Shown piece after piece: positions 38,060 through 47,798 of a stretch of DNA of 64,000 nucleotides. The stretch is from positions 868,001 to 932,000 of the forward strand of contig NZ_QZCF01000001.1 in NCBI RefSeq assembly GCF_003591485.1, given 5' to 3'. This DNA comes from Paenibacillus sp. 1011MAR3C5 (GTDB lineage: Bacteria; Bacillota; Bacilli; Paenibacillales; Paenibacillaceae). The notes beneath the pieces are model-generated. The model had not been told where the DNA came from, did no database searches, and saw only the letters and a list, made by a program, of their open reading frames with translations. The position numbers and the translations under genes are program-made. Position 1 is the first letter of the stretch; each line of letters begins with the position of its first letter.

Positions 38060-39809
38060 CGTCCTTGCCCTCCTTCGGCAGCTTGATGCGCACGGTTACA
38101 CCGCCCGTCATGGATTCCTCCAGCAGCAGCCCATAGCCTTTGCCGTAACGCAATCTGATTCTCTGCTGCACATTCAATAGCCCGATGCCCCGTCTCCTGC
38201 TGTCATCCTGCTCCGGCACCTCTTCCGCCTCGCTATCGAAAAGACGGTTCATCGCTTCCATCGCCTGCTCGTCCATCCCCTGTCCGTTGTCCTCGATGTA
38301 GAGCGCATAGGTCTGGCCGCCGCAGTCCTCTGCATAGATTTTCAGATAGTAATCCCGTTCCCCGGCGAACGCATACAGGAAAGCGTTCTCTACAATCGGC
38401 TGCAGCGTCAGCTTCACTATCGGATAGCTGCCGAATGGCTCCAAGCCGTCCATATCGATCTCGATATCCGGATAGCGCTCCCTCTGGATATCCAGGTATG
38501 TTCTCACATGCTCAATCTCCGTGAGCAGCTCCACCTCCGCCTTGGGATTATCGATCGTGTAGCGGAAGAAATCCGCCATCGCCCGGCTCATCCGGCTGAT
38601 CGGCGGCGCTTCATGAAGAATCGCCTGGCAATTGATCACCTCTAGCGTATTGTACAGAAAATGCGGATTGATCTGATTCTGCATCGCAAGCAGCATGGCA
38701 TCCTTCTGCTTCATCTCCGCATTGATCTTCTCCATCTCCACCACATACACTCTGTCGATCATCTCGGACAGATTGGCAAGCATCTTGTTGAAGTTCCGGC
38801 CAAGCAGGCCGATCTCATCCGTATATTTGCTGGTGAAGCGGACGTCGAGGTCGCCAATCTCGACCTTCTTCATGAGCTGGAGCAGCTTCTTGATCGGTTG
38901 CGTCAGCATCCAGGTGAGCAGGAACGACATCACGAGCGTAATGAGCAGGATAACGATAATGACTAGCGGATGGACGATCTGGATTTGCCTAACCTTGTCC
39001 AGGATCGCCTTCTTGTTCGTATATGCCTGTACCTCGAAGCCGCTGTAGCTCAGCTTTGATTCCGTCTTCAGGTACATCGCGTCGCCCGCACCCGAGCCGT
39101 CGGGGAAGGACGAATAAACGATATGGCCCTTCGCATCCTTCAGTTCAAGCATCAAGTCATTGGTTGCCAGCAACCGGAAGGCATCGCTGAACATCTTGCC
39201 GTTCAATCTGACGACCAGCATGCCGTCGCGCCCGTCCATATCGTATTTGCCCATCATGAGATAAATCGAGTTGTAGGATCGGTCCTGGTAGAAGAGATGC
39301 TCCTTCGTCGGCTTTGACCAAATATCCGCCTCTTGGGCGAGAAAATGCCTGTACCATGTCTGATTGCGGTAACGAATATCGGGCACCCGGTCAAGGCCTG
39401 TATCATGGATGATCGTCTCTTGTCCGTCCTCTCCATTCTCCTTAATGAACAGGAAAACCGACTCCAGCTCGCTCGAATATTGCGTTCGGAACGCCTCCAG
39501 CTTGTGCTGCAGACGCTCTCGGTCTGACGCTTCATCGATCTCTATGCTATTCTCCGAATAGTAAAAGAAATATTGAACGTTCTGTACGACACGGCGCAGC
39601 TGGTTGTCGAGGTTATACCCAGCCTGATTAATCGACCGCTGCGTCCGGTCCAGCTCGTTGTCCGTAATCATGCCCTGATAATATTGCTGATAAATATAGA
39701 CCAGGCTGAACACGCCAATAAACGAAACGATCGAGATGGAGATGAATATTTTCGTAAAAAACCTGCGGTCCATCAGTCTTTTCACAAGCATCTGCACTAG
39801 CCGCTTCAT
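38040..39809 (-). CDS. sensor histidine kinase, YesM type
   Basis: A 589-residue membrane kinase. Two membrane helices (about 18-40 and 285-308) bracket an extracellular Cache-like sensor domain. A HAMP domain (LTQPIKKLLQLMKKVEIGDLDVRF) follows, then the His_kinase domain with the phospho-acceptor His in QINPHFLYNTLE and the ATPase domain (LQPIVENAFLYAF, DNGQGM, GIGLLNVQQR). This is the LytS/YesM architecture seen next to CUT1 transporters. GGAGGGG precedes the ATG. Confidence 0.93.
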   Translation of the reverse strand: MKRLVQMLVKRLMDRRFFTKIFISISIVSFIGVFSLVYIYQQYYQGMITDNELDRTQRSINQAGYNLDNQLRRVVQNVQYFFYYSENSIEIDEASDRERLQHKLEAFRTQYSSELESVFLFIKENGEDGQETIIHDTGLDRVPDIRYRNQTWYRHFLAQEADIWSKPTKEHLFYQDRSYNSIYLMMGKYDMDGRDGMLVVRLNGKMFSDAFRLLATNDLMLELKDAKGHIVYSSFPDGSGAGDAMYLKTESKLSYSGFEVQAYTNKKAILDKVRQIQIVHPLVIIVILLITLVMSFLLTWMLTQPIKKLLQLMKKVEIGDLDVRFTSKYTDEIGLLGRNFNKMLANLSEMIDRVYVVEMEKINAEMKQKDAMLLAMQNQINPHFLYNTLEVINCQAILHEAPPISRMSRAMADFFRYTIDNPKAEVELLTEIEHVRTYLDIQRERYPDIEIDMDGLEPFGSYPIVKLTLQPIVENAFLYAFAGERDYYLKIYAEDCGGQTYALYIEDNGQGMDEQAMEAMNRLFDSEAEEVPEQDDSRRRGIGLLNVQQRIRLRYGKGYGLLLEESMTGGVTVRIKLPKEGKDDENLNR

Positions 39810-39903
39810 GTAAGCCCCTCCAATTCTGAGGTAGATGACAAGCTGTCGGAGCGATAATGCAGTATTATAGCATGTTCCTCGGGGGAAATGTCGAGCTTGA
39901 ATG

Positions 39904-39951
39904 CAAAAAGGGCTGTTCCGAGGTCGATCGAATCGACCTCAGAACAGCCCT
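39904..39951 (-). terminator. terminator after the TagO-like gene
   Basis: AGGGCTGTTCTGAGGTCGAT and ATCGACCTCGGAACAGCCCT form a stem of about 20 pairs with one mismatch, followed by TTTT on the minus strand. Confidence 0.88.
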
Positions 39952-39968
39952 ACAGGGATTGAGTTTGC

Positions 39969-40943
39969 TTAAATTTGCACCAGCATCAGAATAATCGAGG
40001 ATAGCCCGAAGCATGTACTTACCAGGCATAGCACCATCAGCGCTTGCTTATTGTTCAGACCTGCGCGCAGCAGCCGGTAATGAACCTGGCTAGCGTCGGC
40101 TTCATAGATTGCTTTGCCCTGCAGGAACCGCTTAATGACAACAAAGATGTTGTCGAAGATCGGCACGCCGATCGCCAGAATCGGAATGAACAGCGACAAT
40201 ATCGTTGCCTGCTTGAACGCCCCATCCAGCGCGATAACCGCCAGCAGGAAGCCCAGGAACGTTGCACCCGCGTCGCCCATAAACACTTTGGCAGGCGGCT
40301 TATTGAAGCGCAGATACGCGAGCGTAACCCCAACGAGAATGATCGCCATCATCGCGGAGTTCGACTGTCCCATCGCCAGCGCCACAACAAACAGTGTCAT
40401 GCCGGAGATTGCGGACAAGCCGCCGGCGAGACCGTCCAGACCGTCAGAGAAGTTGATGACCGTCGTTACGCCGAAGATCCATAGAATCGTCAGCACAAAC
40501 TGCAGAATAACCGGAAGCACCACATATTCACCGGAGAAAGGATTGAAGAAGCCGGTAAATACGTTGCCCGACAGGTAGACCAATACGGCTGCCGACACTT
40601 GCACCAGCATTTTCGGAAGCGCGGGGAAGTCCTTGCCCTTCGTCTTGTACCAGTCATCAATCGTTCCGATCGTAAGCAGCAGAACGCCGCCCAGAAACAA
40701 AGCGCCGGTCTCCCAATTTATCTCTCTCGCAATCGCGATATAGGTAATGAAAAAGCCAATGAAAATGGCATAGCTGGCTGTTAGCGGAATAGGCTCACGG
40801 TGCAGCTTGCGCTCTACGTTCTTCCGGGGCTTGTCCACAAAATCAAGCTTGAACGCCAGCCGGCTGAACGGCGGTATCAACACATATACGATAAGAAACG
40901 ACATAACTAAAGCAAGTGCGTAAAAAATACAAGTCACCACCAT
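39969..40943 (-). CDS. tagO: TagO/WecA-type GlcNAc-1-phosphate transferase
   Basis: An integral membrane enzyme (about 324 residues, ten to eleven helices) that loads a sugar-1-phosphate, usually GlcNAc, onto undecaprenyl phosphate. This is the first step of teichoic acid or exopolysaccharide synthesis. Signatures are the Mg-binding Asp pair in GTIDDW, NFSDGLDGLAGG and MGDAGATFLGF, and the cytosolic His-rich loop appears as ASQVHYRLLRAG. The start is uncertain. A TTG at 40973 lies inside the promoter spacer and cannot be used, leaving ATG 40943 with no ribosome-binding site and a leader of roughly 15 bases. Confidence 0.82.
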   Translation of the reverse strand: MVVTCIFYALALVMSFLIVYVLIPPFSRLAFKLDFVDKPRKNVERKLHREPIPLTASYAIFIGFFITYIAIAREINWETGALFLGGVLLLTIGTIDDWYKTKGKDFPALPKMLVQVSAAVLVYLSGNVFTGFFNPFSGEYVVLPVILQFVLTILWIFGVTTVINFSDGLDGLAGGLSAISGMTLFVVALAMGQSNSAMMAIILVGVTLAYLRFNKPPAKVFMGDAGATFLGFLLAVIALDGAFKQATILSLFIPILAIGVPIFDNIFVVIKRFLQGKAIYEADASQVHYRLLRAGLNNKQALMVLCLVSTCFGLSSIILMLVQI

Positions 40944-40964
40944 TAATCGATATAGATCACGATA

Positions 40965-40993
40965 ATTATACAACCCCTCTAGTAAAATGTCGA
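40965..40993 (-). promoter_or_regulatory. promoter of the TagO-like gene
   Basis: TCGACA and a perfect TATAAT are 17 bases apart on the minus strand, so transcription should start near 40958, very close to the first usable start codon. Confidence 0.75.
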
Positions 40994-41136
40994 CTTTTGG
41001 TAGAGTCGAATGAAGGGGGTGGGAGATTAATATTTTCTAAGCAATGGGGAGAACTCGGGTGATAGCAGGAGTTGAGGTGAGTTATAGAGGGATTATACGG
41101 GTTTGAAGCGCTGCTTCAGGAATTGCGAAGCTTGGC

Positions 41137-41285
41137 CGAATTATGCGAATCTAGCAACGCTATATTAGGAGATTCGGCGATTGAGGCGGATTAAGCGTTT
41201 CTGGCAACACTAATTTGGATTTTTCGGCGATCAGACTCGATTAAGCGTTTCTGGCAACGTTATTTCGGCGATTCTCCAACCATCT
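41137..41285. repeat. three degenerate tandem repeats, about 51 bp
   Basis: Units at 41137-41186, 41187-41237 and 41238 to about 41285 share GATTAAGCGTTTCTGGCAAC followed by an A/T-rich segment and TTCGGCGAT. Units two and three are nearly the same in their first 20 bases; unit one is more diverged. Confidence 0.75.
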
Positions 41286-41296
41286 CCACATAAAAG

Positions 41297-41396
41297 AAGG
41301 GCTGTCCCCCCATTTAAACAATCCCCTTCAACAGAATAGCTTAACGCTACTACTGCCACCATAGGAGAATTGTTCGATTGAACGGACAACCTCTTG
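41297..41396. repeat. 100-bp element with imperfect inverted ends
   Basis: The ends AGGGCTGTCCCCCCATTTAAACAATCCCC and, read on the other strand, AGGTTGTCCGTTCAATCGAACAATTCTCC match at about two thirds of positions. There is no coding capacity, so this may be a small non-autonomous element or its remnant. Confidence 0.45.
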
Positions 41397-41434
41397 TATG
41401 CACATATCTTTTTAACAAAAGAAAAGAACGCTGC

Positions 41435-42067
41435 TTACTCGCCGTCAATATAATACCGTTCCTCACCCGTGCGAATGACAGCCTGGCCTTGCGTGAGATC
41501 GGTCATCCACGCGATAAAGGCGTCCGCTTCCGGCACCACTGGCAAGCATAGGACGATGACCTTGTCGGTGAACTCCGTCCCGCCAAGTCGCGTACCGCGG
41601 CCGTGAAGCTCGTTCTCGAGCTTCCCATACCACGTATAGTCAACCTCGACGAACACTTCCAGGTGCAAGACAAGCTCGATCTCACCTGCCGCCTCGATGC
41701 CCGCTACCGCTCCATCCGTATAGGCACGGACGAGGCCGCCAGCGCCAAGCATAATGCCGCCGAAGTAACGGGTGACGACAACTGCGACGTTCTTCAAGCC
41801 TTTGTTCTTGATCACCTCAAGAATAGGCTTGCCCGCCGTGCCGCTTGGCTCCCCGTCATCGGACGCCTTCTGGTGCTGGTCGCGCTCGCCGACCATATAA
41901 GCGGAGCAGTTATGAGTGGCGGTGCGGTGCAGCCGCTTGATCTCATCGATAAAAGCGACTGCCTCCTCCTCCGTCTCCACTGGCTTCGCATGGCCGATAA
42001 AACGGGATCTTTTGATGACGACCTCCGCATTTGCTTCCGCTCTTACCGTCCTGTATTTGTTCAGCAT
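41435..42067 (-). CDS. yvyE: YigZ/YvyE (IMPACT) family protein
   Basis: A 210-residue protein. The IMPACT N-terminal domain shows KRSRFIGHAKPV, THNCSAYMVG, DDGEPSGTAGKPIL and VVVTRYFGGIMLGAGGLVRAY, the family signature. A DUF1949-like C-terminal domain follows. The family is conserved but its bacterial role is not settled; links to translation stress and murein-related processing have been suggested. The ribosome-binding site is GGAG about nine bases before the ATG. Last gene after pgi, which lies 26 bases upstream. Confidence 0.92.
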   Translation of the reverse strand: MLNKYRTVRAEANAEVVIKRSRFIGHAKPVETEEEAVAFIDEIKRLHRTATHNCSAYMVGERDQHQKASDDGEPSGTAGKPILEVIKNKGLKNVAVVVTRYFGGIMLGAGGLVRAYTDGAVAGIEAAGEIELVLHLEVFVEVDYTWYGKLENELHGRGTRLGGTEFTDKVIVLCLPVVPEADAFIAWMTDLTQGQAVIRTGEERYYIDGE

Positions 42068-42093
42068 ACACTCAATACTCCGGCTGGCGCCGA

Positions 42094-43443
42094 TTACAGG
42101 CGCGCTTCAAGCTCGGCTTTTTCCTTCTCGAAGCCAGGCTTGCCAAGCAAAGCGAACATGTTCTTCTTGTAAGCTTCAACGCCCGGCTGATCGAACGGAT
42201 TCACACCCAGCAGGTAGCCGCTGATGCCGCAAGCCTTCTCGAAGAAGTAGACCAGGTAGCCGAATGTGTATGGCGTCATGTCGGCAATGTTCACGATCAG
42301 GTTCGGAACTTGACCATCTGTATGTGCAAGAAGCGTACCTTCGAACGCTTTTTTGTTGACGAAATCCATCGTTTTGCCCGTCAGGAAGTTCAGTCCGTCC
42401 AAATCGTCCGCGTCATGCTGGATCGCAATGTGCTCTGCTACTTCACCCACTTGAATAACGGTTTCGAAGATGTTGCGGTTGCCCTCTTGAATGAATTGAC
42501 CCATGGAATGCAGATCGGTCGAGAAGTCGACGGACGCCGGGTAGATGCCCTTGTAGTCCTTACCTTCACTCTCGCCGTAGAGCTGCTTCCACCACTCCGA
42601 TACGAAGTGCAGGGCAGGCTCGTAGTTCACGAGGATTTCCGTCGCTTTGCCCTTGCGGTACAAGGCGTTGCGTACAGCTGCGTATTGGTAAGCCTCATTC
42701 TCAGCCAGGTTCGGGTTGGCATACACTTCGGAAGCGTCAGCCGCGCCCTTCATCATAGCGTCGATATCGATGCCCGCTACTGCGATTGGCAGCAAGCCAA
42801 CAGCCGTCAGAACGGAATAACGTCCGCCAACGTCATCCGGAATAATAAAAGACTCATAGCCTTCTTCGCTCGAAAGCTTTTTCAAAGCGCCCTTTTCTTT
42901 GTCCGTTGTCGCGTAGATGCGCTTGCGCGCTTCTTCCTTGCCGTATTTCTTCTCCAGCTCAGCGCGGAAAATACGGAATGCGATCGCAGGCTCCGTCGTT
43001 GTGCCGGATTTGGAGATAACGTTAATCGACCAGTCTCTGCCTTTAAGAAGCTGCAGCAAATGCGTCACATATGTAGAGCTGATATTGTTGCCCGCGAACA
43101 GTACTTGTGGCGTCTTGCGCTGTTCCTTCGGCAGCACATTGTAGAACGAATGCGACAGCATCTCGATCGCCGCGCGCGCGCCCAGGTATGAGCCGCCAAT
43201 GCCAATGACGATCAGCACTTCGGAATCGCTTTGAATTTTCTCCGACGCCTTCTTAATGCGCGCGAACTCTTCTTTATCGTAATTCGTAGGCAAGTCAATC
43301 CAGCCCAGGTAATCCGAGCCTGCGCCCGTACCGTTATGAAGCTGGTCATGTGCCACGCGAACTTGATCCGTTAAATAATCGATTTCATGCTGTCCAACGA
43401 AGGACAACGCTTTGCTGTAATCGAACTTCACCGTATTGCTCAT
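42094..43443 (-). CDS. pgi: glucose-6-phosphate isomerase
   Basis: A 449-residue cytosolic enzyme that interconverts glucose-6-phosphate and fructose-6-phosphate. The sugar-phosphate loop [15 protein letters not shown] lies near residue 85, the [10 protein letters not shown] segment near 145, and catalytic residues lie in [10 protein letters not shown] and the C-terminal [12 protein letters not shown]. The short length is typical of Firmicute enzymes. GGGAGG precedes the ATG. Confidence 0.97.
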   Translation of the reverse strand: MSNTVKFDYSKALSFVGQHEIDYLTDQVRVAHDQLHNGTGAGSDYLGWIDLPTNYDKEEFARIKKASEKIQSDSEVLIVIGIGGSYLGARAAIEMLSHSFYNVLPKEQRKTPQVLFAGNNISSTYVTHLLQLLKGRDWSINVISKSGTTTEPAIAFRIFRAELEKKYGKEEARKRIYATTDKEKGALKKLSSEEGYESFIIPDDVGGRYSVLTAVGLLPIAVAGIDIDAMMKGAADASEVYANPNLAENEAYQYAAVRNALYRKGKATEILVNYEPALHFVSEWWKQLYGESEGKDYKGIYPASVDFSTDLHSMGQFIQEGNRNIFETVIQVGEVAEHIAIQHDADDLDGLNFLTGKTMDFVNKKAFEGTLLAHTDGQVPNLIVNIADMTPYTFGYLVYFFEKACGISGYLLGVNPFDQPGVEAYKKNMFALLGKPGFEKEKAELEARL

Positions 43444-43589
43444 CGTTATAACTACCTCCCAAAATGTACGAAGCTGCCGCGCCCATACGGAACGCAGCGT
43501 TCAACTTTTCATTAAGAATAGCGAATATTCATCCCAAAAACAAGCTTATCGTACGTGAAATCTAGATGAAGACGCGCATTTCCAAGAGT

Positions 43590-44111
43590 TTAATAGTACG
43601 GGGATATCATCAAGTAAACGATAACGCCCGTCAAGCTGACATAGAGCCAGATCGGCATCGTCCAACGTGCTATCTTGCGGTGTTTCTCCACCTGTCCCGA
43701 AATTCCTCTCGCCAGCGAGAGCAGCGCAAGCGGCACTACAACAATCGCCAGTACAATATGCGTCAGCAGAATGAACAGATAGATCGTCTTCAGAATGCCC
43801 TCGCCGCCGTAAGATGTCGATTCCGTCAAGTAATGATACGTGACATAGGACACGAGAAACAGTGTCGTCGTCCCGAAGGCCAGTCCGATAAACGTGCGGT
43901 GCATGCGTACGTTTTTTTTCAAAATCGCGATCAAAGCAACTACCAGCGCCAGGAACGTAAAGCTATTAAATATCGCGTTCAGCAGAGGCAGAATCTTCAC
44001 GTCGAAGCCCACTTCGCCGTGATACGCTGGCAGGAAGAACAGAATGGCCACTAGCGCGACAATGACGACCGTAAGCACAGCGACAATCGGGGTATAGTTT
44101 CTTTCTTTCAT
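43590..44111 (-). CDS. DUF420 (CtaM/YozB-like) membrane protein
   Basis: A 173-residue protein with four to five membrane helices. Conserved His residues lie in MHRTFI, YHYL, THIVLA and EKHRKIARW, the pattern I associate with DUF420. Some members (CtaM) are needed to mature haem-copper quinol oxidases. GAAGGAGG precedes the ATG. It stands alone between pgi and ppnP. The CtaM role is inferred by family only. Confidence 0.85.
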   Translation of the reverse strand: MKERNYTPIVAVLTVVIVALVAILFFLPAYHGEVGFDVKILPLLNAIFNSFTFLALVVALIAILKKNVRMHRTFIGLAFGTTTLFLVSYVTYHYLTESTSYGGEGILKTIYLFILLTHIVLAIVVVPLALLSLARGISGQVEKHRKIARWTMPIWLYVSLTGVIVYLMISPYY

Positions 44112-44258
44112 TGTGGATGTAATCCTCCTTCATGGGTACACGAGAGACTAATGTGCATGCTACTACTTTAGCCCATTTGACTCATGCGGCACAACGCGAT
44201 TACAGCCCCGAATGTCACAAAAAAACGACTCTTTCCGGCAACAGCTGCTCATAAAATG

Positions 44259-44292
44259 GAGAAGGCCGCATCGCTCATGCGACACGGCCCTG
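44259..44292 (-). terminator. possible terminator after ppnP
   Basis: GGGCCGTGTCGCA and TGCGATGCGGCC-like arms pair on the minus strand with a mismatch, followed by TTCTCCATTTT. Moderate support. Confidence 0.5.
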
Positions 44293-44305
44293 TTCCGATT
44301 CCGGC

Positions 44306-44623
44306 TTATTCGTAAATATACGAGCAGCAGTAGTCCGATACTTCGGCAACTTGAAGCTTAAATTTCGTGTTGGCCGGTACAGTGAACTCACCTTCGCCTT
44401 GAATATGGCGCCATTCTGTCTCGCCTGGCAGCAGCACTTTCAGATCGCCTGCGAGGATTTCCATGATCTCCACGCAATCCGTACCGAACTCATAGTCGCC
44501 CGGCAGCATAATGCCCAGCGTTTTCTTAGTGCCGTCGGCGAATAGAACCGCGCGGCTTGTGACTTTGCCGTCAAAGTAAACATTGGCTTTCTTGACGACT
44601 GTTACATTTTCGAATTGCGACAT
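44306..44623 (-). CDS. ppnP: pyrimidine/purine nucleoside phosphorylase
   Basis: A 105-residue single-domain cupin. [33 protein letters not shown] and the tail segments [13 protein letters not shown] and [13 protein letters not shown] match PpnP (formerly DUF1255/YaiE), which splits several nucleosides with phosphate. AAAGGAG precedes the ATG. It lies directly downstream of tkt, but a transcript shared with tkt is unproven. Confidence 0.9.
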   Translation of the reverse strand: MSQFENVTVVKKANVYFDGKVTSRAVLFADGTKKTLGIMLPGDYEFGTDCVEIMEILAGDLKVLLPGETEWRHIQGEGEFTVPANTKFKLQVAEVSDYCCSYIYE

Positions 44624-44674
44624 AATGAAGATGCTCCTTTATGATATAGAATCAAGATCCAAGAAGGTCGCAGA

Positions 44675-46693
44675 TTACAGCAAGGCTTTCACTTTGCTCA
44701 CGACGTTCTCGACCGTAAAACCGTATTCCTTGATTACGCGGTCGCCAGGAGCGGATGCGCCGAAACGGTCGATGGCAAGAATATCGCCTTGATCGCCTGT
44801 GTAACGTTCCCATCCGAACGGATGCGCCATCTCGATAGCTAGGCGAGCTTTCACGTCCGGCAAAATAACGGAATCGCGGTACGCCTTCGGCTGCTTCTCG
44901 AACAAATCCCAGCTCGGCATGCTGATGACGCGAACTTGAATGCCTTCTTCAGCCAGCGCTTTTTGAGCAGCTACAGCCAGTTGAACCTCGGAGCCTGTCG
45001 CCAGAATTTGAGCTTGAGGCTTTCCGCCTGCCGCATCAGACACGACATAAGCGCCTTTACGCACGTTATCGCGAGCTCCGCTAACTGTTCCTTCCAGGAT
45101 CGGCAGGTTTTGACGAGTCAGTACAAGCGCGACCGGATTCGATTGGTTCTCAATTGCGTATGCCCATGCTGCGGATGTTTCGTTCGCATCTCCTGGGCGG
45201 ATAACGGTAAGGCCTGGAATGATGCGGATCGAAGCCAATTGCTCGATCGGCTCATGCGTCGGACCGTCTTCGCCAACTGCGATGCTATCATGCGTCAGCA
45301 CGTACACAACCGGCTGGTTCATCAGAGCAGCAAGGCGGATAGCAGGACGCAGGTAGTCTGTGAACACGAAGAACGTACCGCCGAACACTTTGATACCGCT
45401 ATGCAGGCTGATACCGTTCATTGCCGCAGCCATACCGAATTCACGAACGCCGTAGTAGATATTGCGGCCGTCGTAGCTGCCTGGCTTGAACTGCTCGATG
45501 CCCTTCAGATGAGTCATGGTGGAGCTCTCCAGGTCAGCGGAGCCGCCTGCCAGATTCGGTACGCGTTTCGCCAGAGCGTTCAGCGCATTGCCGGAAGCAA
45601 CACGTGTGGACACAGGCTTGTCCTCCGTCGTGTAAGTTGGAAGCTCAGCATCCCAGCCTTCTGGCAACTCACCGGAGATCGCCAGTTCGAACTGCTTCGC
45701 AAGCTCAGGATGAGCTTCTTTGTACGAAGCAAGCAGCGCGTTCCACTCGGAGTTGGCTTGCTCGCCTGCGCTCTTCACTTCTGCGAAGTGAGCGCGCACT
45801 TCGTCCGGCACATGGAACTGATGGTCTTCGGACCAGCCATAGAACTGCTTCGTCAGCTTCGTCTCGTCCGCACCAAGCGGCGAGCCGTGAGTTCCTCCAT
45901 GACCGCCTTTGCCGCCTTTGTTCGGGCTGCCGTATCCGATCATCGTCTTCACTTCGATCAGCGTTGGCTTGGAAAGCTCGCCTTGCGCTTCTGCAACTGC
46001 AGCGGACAGTGCATTCAGATCATTGCCGTCCTCTACGCGAAGCACTTGCCAGCCGTAGCCTTCAAAACGCTTCTGAACCGACTCGGAGTAAGACAGGTTC
46101 AGGGCGCCGTCCAGGGAGATATCGTTGGAATCATACATCACGACAAGCTTGCCCAGCTGCAAGTGGCCCGCCATGGAAGCCGCTTCATGCGAAATGCCTT
46201 CCATCAGGTCGCCGTCGCCGCAGATAGAATAAGTAAAGTGATTGATAAGATTGAATCCTTCTTTGTTGTAGACAGCAGCCAGATGCGCTTCTGCCATCGC
46301 CATGCCTACCGCCATCGCTACGCCTTGTCCCAGCGGGCCAGTCGTCGCGTCTACGCCTGCAGTGTGGCCGAATTCAGGGTGGCCCGGAGTCAGGGAGCCC
46401 CATTGACGGAAGTTTTTCAGCTCATCCATTGGCAGGTCATAGCCGGAGAGGTGAAGCAAGCTGTAGAGCAGCATGGAGCCGTGTCCTGCGGACAGGACGA
46501 AACGGTCGCGGTTCACCCAAGTCGGGTTCGATGGGTTATGCCTCATATTTTTCGCGAACAATTGGTAGCCCATCGGAGCTGCGCCCATCGGCATGCCCGG
46601 ATGTCCGGAGTTAGCCTTTTCGATTGCGTCAATTGCAAGCGTGCGGATTGTATCGATAGAGAGTTGGTCGATTGATTTCTGAGTAACGGTCAT
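44675..46693 (-). CDS. tkt: transketolase
   Basis: A 672-residue thiamine-diphosphate enzyme of the pentose phosphate pathway. The N-terminal ThDP domain has [14 protein letters not shown] and the [13 protein letters not shown] motif near residue 155. The middle domain includes [14 protein letters not shown], and the C-terminal domain ends normally. The ATG at 46693 ([10 protein letters not shown]) lies nine bases after AGGAGG. The longer frame upstream only translates the hairpin repeat in the leader (46711-46780). Confidence 0.97.
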   Translation of the reverse strand: MTVTQKSIDQLSIDTIRTLAIDAIEKANSGHPGMPMGAAPMGYQLFAKNMRHNPSNPTWVNRDRFVLSAGHGSMLLYSLLHLSGYDLPMDELKNFRQWGSLTPGHPEFGHTAGVDATTGPLGQGVAMAVGMAMAEAHLAAVYNKEGFNLINHFTYSICGDGDLMEGISHEAASMAGHLQLGKLVVMYDSNDISLDGALNLSYSESVQKRFEGYGWQVLRVEDGNDLNALSAAVAEAQGELSKPTLIEVKTMIGYGSPNKGGKGGHGGTHGSPLGADETKLTKQFYGWSEDHQFHVPDEVRAHFAEVKSAGEQANSEWNALLASYKEAHPELAKQFELAISGELPEGWDAELPTYTTEDKPVSTRVASGNALNALAKRVPNLAGGSADLESSTMTHLKGIEQFKPGSYDGRNIYYGVREFGMAAAMNGISLHSGIKVFGGTFFVFTDYLRPAIRLAALMNQPVVYVLTHDSIAVGEDGPTHEPIEQLASIRIIPGLTVIRPGDANETSAAWAYAIENQSNPVALVLTRQNLPILEGTVSGARDNVRKGAYVVSDAAGGKPQAQILATGSEVQLAVAAQKALAEEGIQVRVISMPSWDLFEKQPKAYRDSVILPDVKARLAIEMAHPFGWERYTGDQGDILAIDRFGASAPGDRVIKEYGFTVENVVSKVKALL

Positions 46694-46710
46694 ATTGAAT
46701 CCTCCTAAAA

Positions 46711-46780
46711 GTTTTGTGAAGCAAAACTTGCTTCGTAAGCATAGGCTTATGTTTTGTGAAGCAAAACTTGCTTCGTAAGC
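46711..46780 (-). repeat. twin 30-bp hairpin repeat in the tkt leader
   Basis: Two identical 30-base copies (46711-46740 and 46751-46780) are separated by ten bases. In mRNA sense each reads GCTTACGAAGC-AA-GTTTTGCTTCACAAAAC and forms two small hairpins. The nearer copy runs straight into TTTTAGGAGG, the tkt ribosome-binding site. Confidence 0.85.
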
Positions 46781-46847
46781 CACACTGTAGTCTGGCTAAT
46801 CTATTGGTCAATCAGGTTAAAAGTTTTGAATATTGTATCACTCGCGA

Positions 46848-47750
46848 TTAATTGAATACAACCGTCTTGTTCTGGTGAACCAGAACACGGTCTTCAATAT
46901 GCCACTTGACGGCGCGTGCGAGAACGACACGCTCGATCGTGCGGCCGATCCGCTTCAGATCCTCGACATTGTCGCGGTGGCTGACGCGCTGTACGTCCTG
47001 CTCGATGATCGGACCGCCGTCCAACTCCTCCGTCACGTAGTGGGCAGTCGCTCCGATGATTTTTACGCCGCGGTTATAAGCTTGGGCATAAGGCTTGCCG
47101 CCTACGAATGCAGGCAGGAAGGAGTGATGAATATTGATAATACGGTTCGGGAAATGCTCGATAAATTTCGGCGATACGATCTGCATATAGCGGGCCAGCA
47201 CGATAATGTCCGCTTTGTCCGCAACCAGCTCCATCTGCTTGCGCTCCGCTTCCGCTTTCGTGTCCGGCGTAACCGGTACGTGATGGAACGGAATGCCGAA
47301 TGATTCGACAAGACCGCGCATATCCGGATGGTTGCTAATGACCATGGCGATATCGGCGTCCAGATCGCCCGCCTGCCACTGCCACAGCAGCTCCAGCAAG
47401 CAATGGTCTTCCTTGGATACCAGAATCGCCAGACGCTTCTTGCGGCTTGCGCGGAACGTGTGCCACTTCATCTCGAAGCGGTCAGCAACACGCGCAAAAT
47501 CTTCTACAAGAACCGGCAGCTCCTTATCCAAATCGTTCAGATCGAACTCAAAACGAATGAAGAACATACCGCCCTCCGGGTCCATGGTATATTGGTCGGA
47601 TTGCACAATATTCGCGCCATGCTCATAGAGAAAATGAGAAACAGCGGCTACAATGCCGGGACGGTCCGGACAAGAAATCAGCATGCGTGCGCGTCCGTTC
47701 TTATCTTGCGCTCCGTTCGTACGCTGCACTTGATTGGATGGAGATGACAT
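46848..47750 (-). CDS. purU: formyltetrahydrofolate deformylase
   Basis: A 300-residue enzyme that releases formate from 10-formyl-THF for purine synthesis and one-carbon balance. An N-terminal ACT domain (about 20-95, with LISCPDRPGIVAAVSHFLYEHGAN) precedes the formyltransferase-like domain. This has the catalytic HHSFLPAFVGGKPYAQAY segment and an Asp-containing ITEELDGGP-like loop (VTEELDGGPIIEQD). AGGAAG precedes the ATG. Confidence 0.95.
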   Translation of the reverse strand: MSSPSNQVQRTNGAQDKNGRARMLISCPDRPGIVAAVSHFLYEHGANIVQSDQYTMDPEGGMFFIRFEFDLNDLDKELPVLVEDFARVADRFEMKWHTFRASRKKRLAILVSKEDHCLLELLWQWQAGDLDADIAMVISNHPDMRGLVESFGIPFHHVPVTPDTKAEAERKQMELVADKADIIVLARYMQIVSPKFIEHFPNRIINIHHSFLPAFVGGKPYAQAYNRGVKIIGATAHYVTEELDGGPIIEQDVQRVSHRDNVEDLKRIGRTIERVVLARAVKWHIEDRVLVHQNKTVVFN

Positions 47751-47798
47751 ACGATAATCTTCCTTTTCTATAATAATTTTTGTAATAGCCTGGATGTG

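Larger units (their letters stand above)
40974..41434. other. gene-free gap with repeats
   Basis: About 460 bases lie between tagO and yvyE. Besides the tagO promoter they hold three degenerate 51-bp tandem units and a 100-bp imperfect palindrome. I see no gene. Confidence 0.65.

Noticed and set aside
40971..40973. TTG start for the TagO-like gene
   Set aside because: It lies in the promoter spacer, upstream of the expected transcript start.
41137..41285. CRISPR array
   Set aside because: The units are degenerate over their whole length, with no constant repeat and unique spacers, and no cas genes are near.
44936..46675. 579-codon plus-strand open frame
   Set aside because: It lies antisense to transketolase, which is a certain gene; the predicted protein is rich in Arg, His and Cys without motifs.
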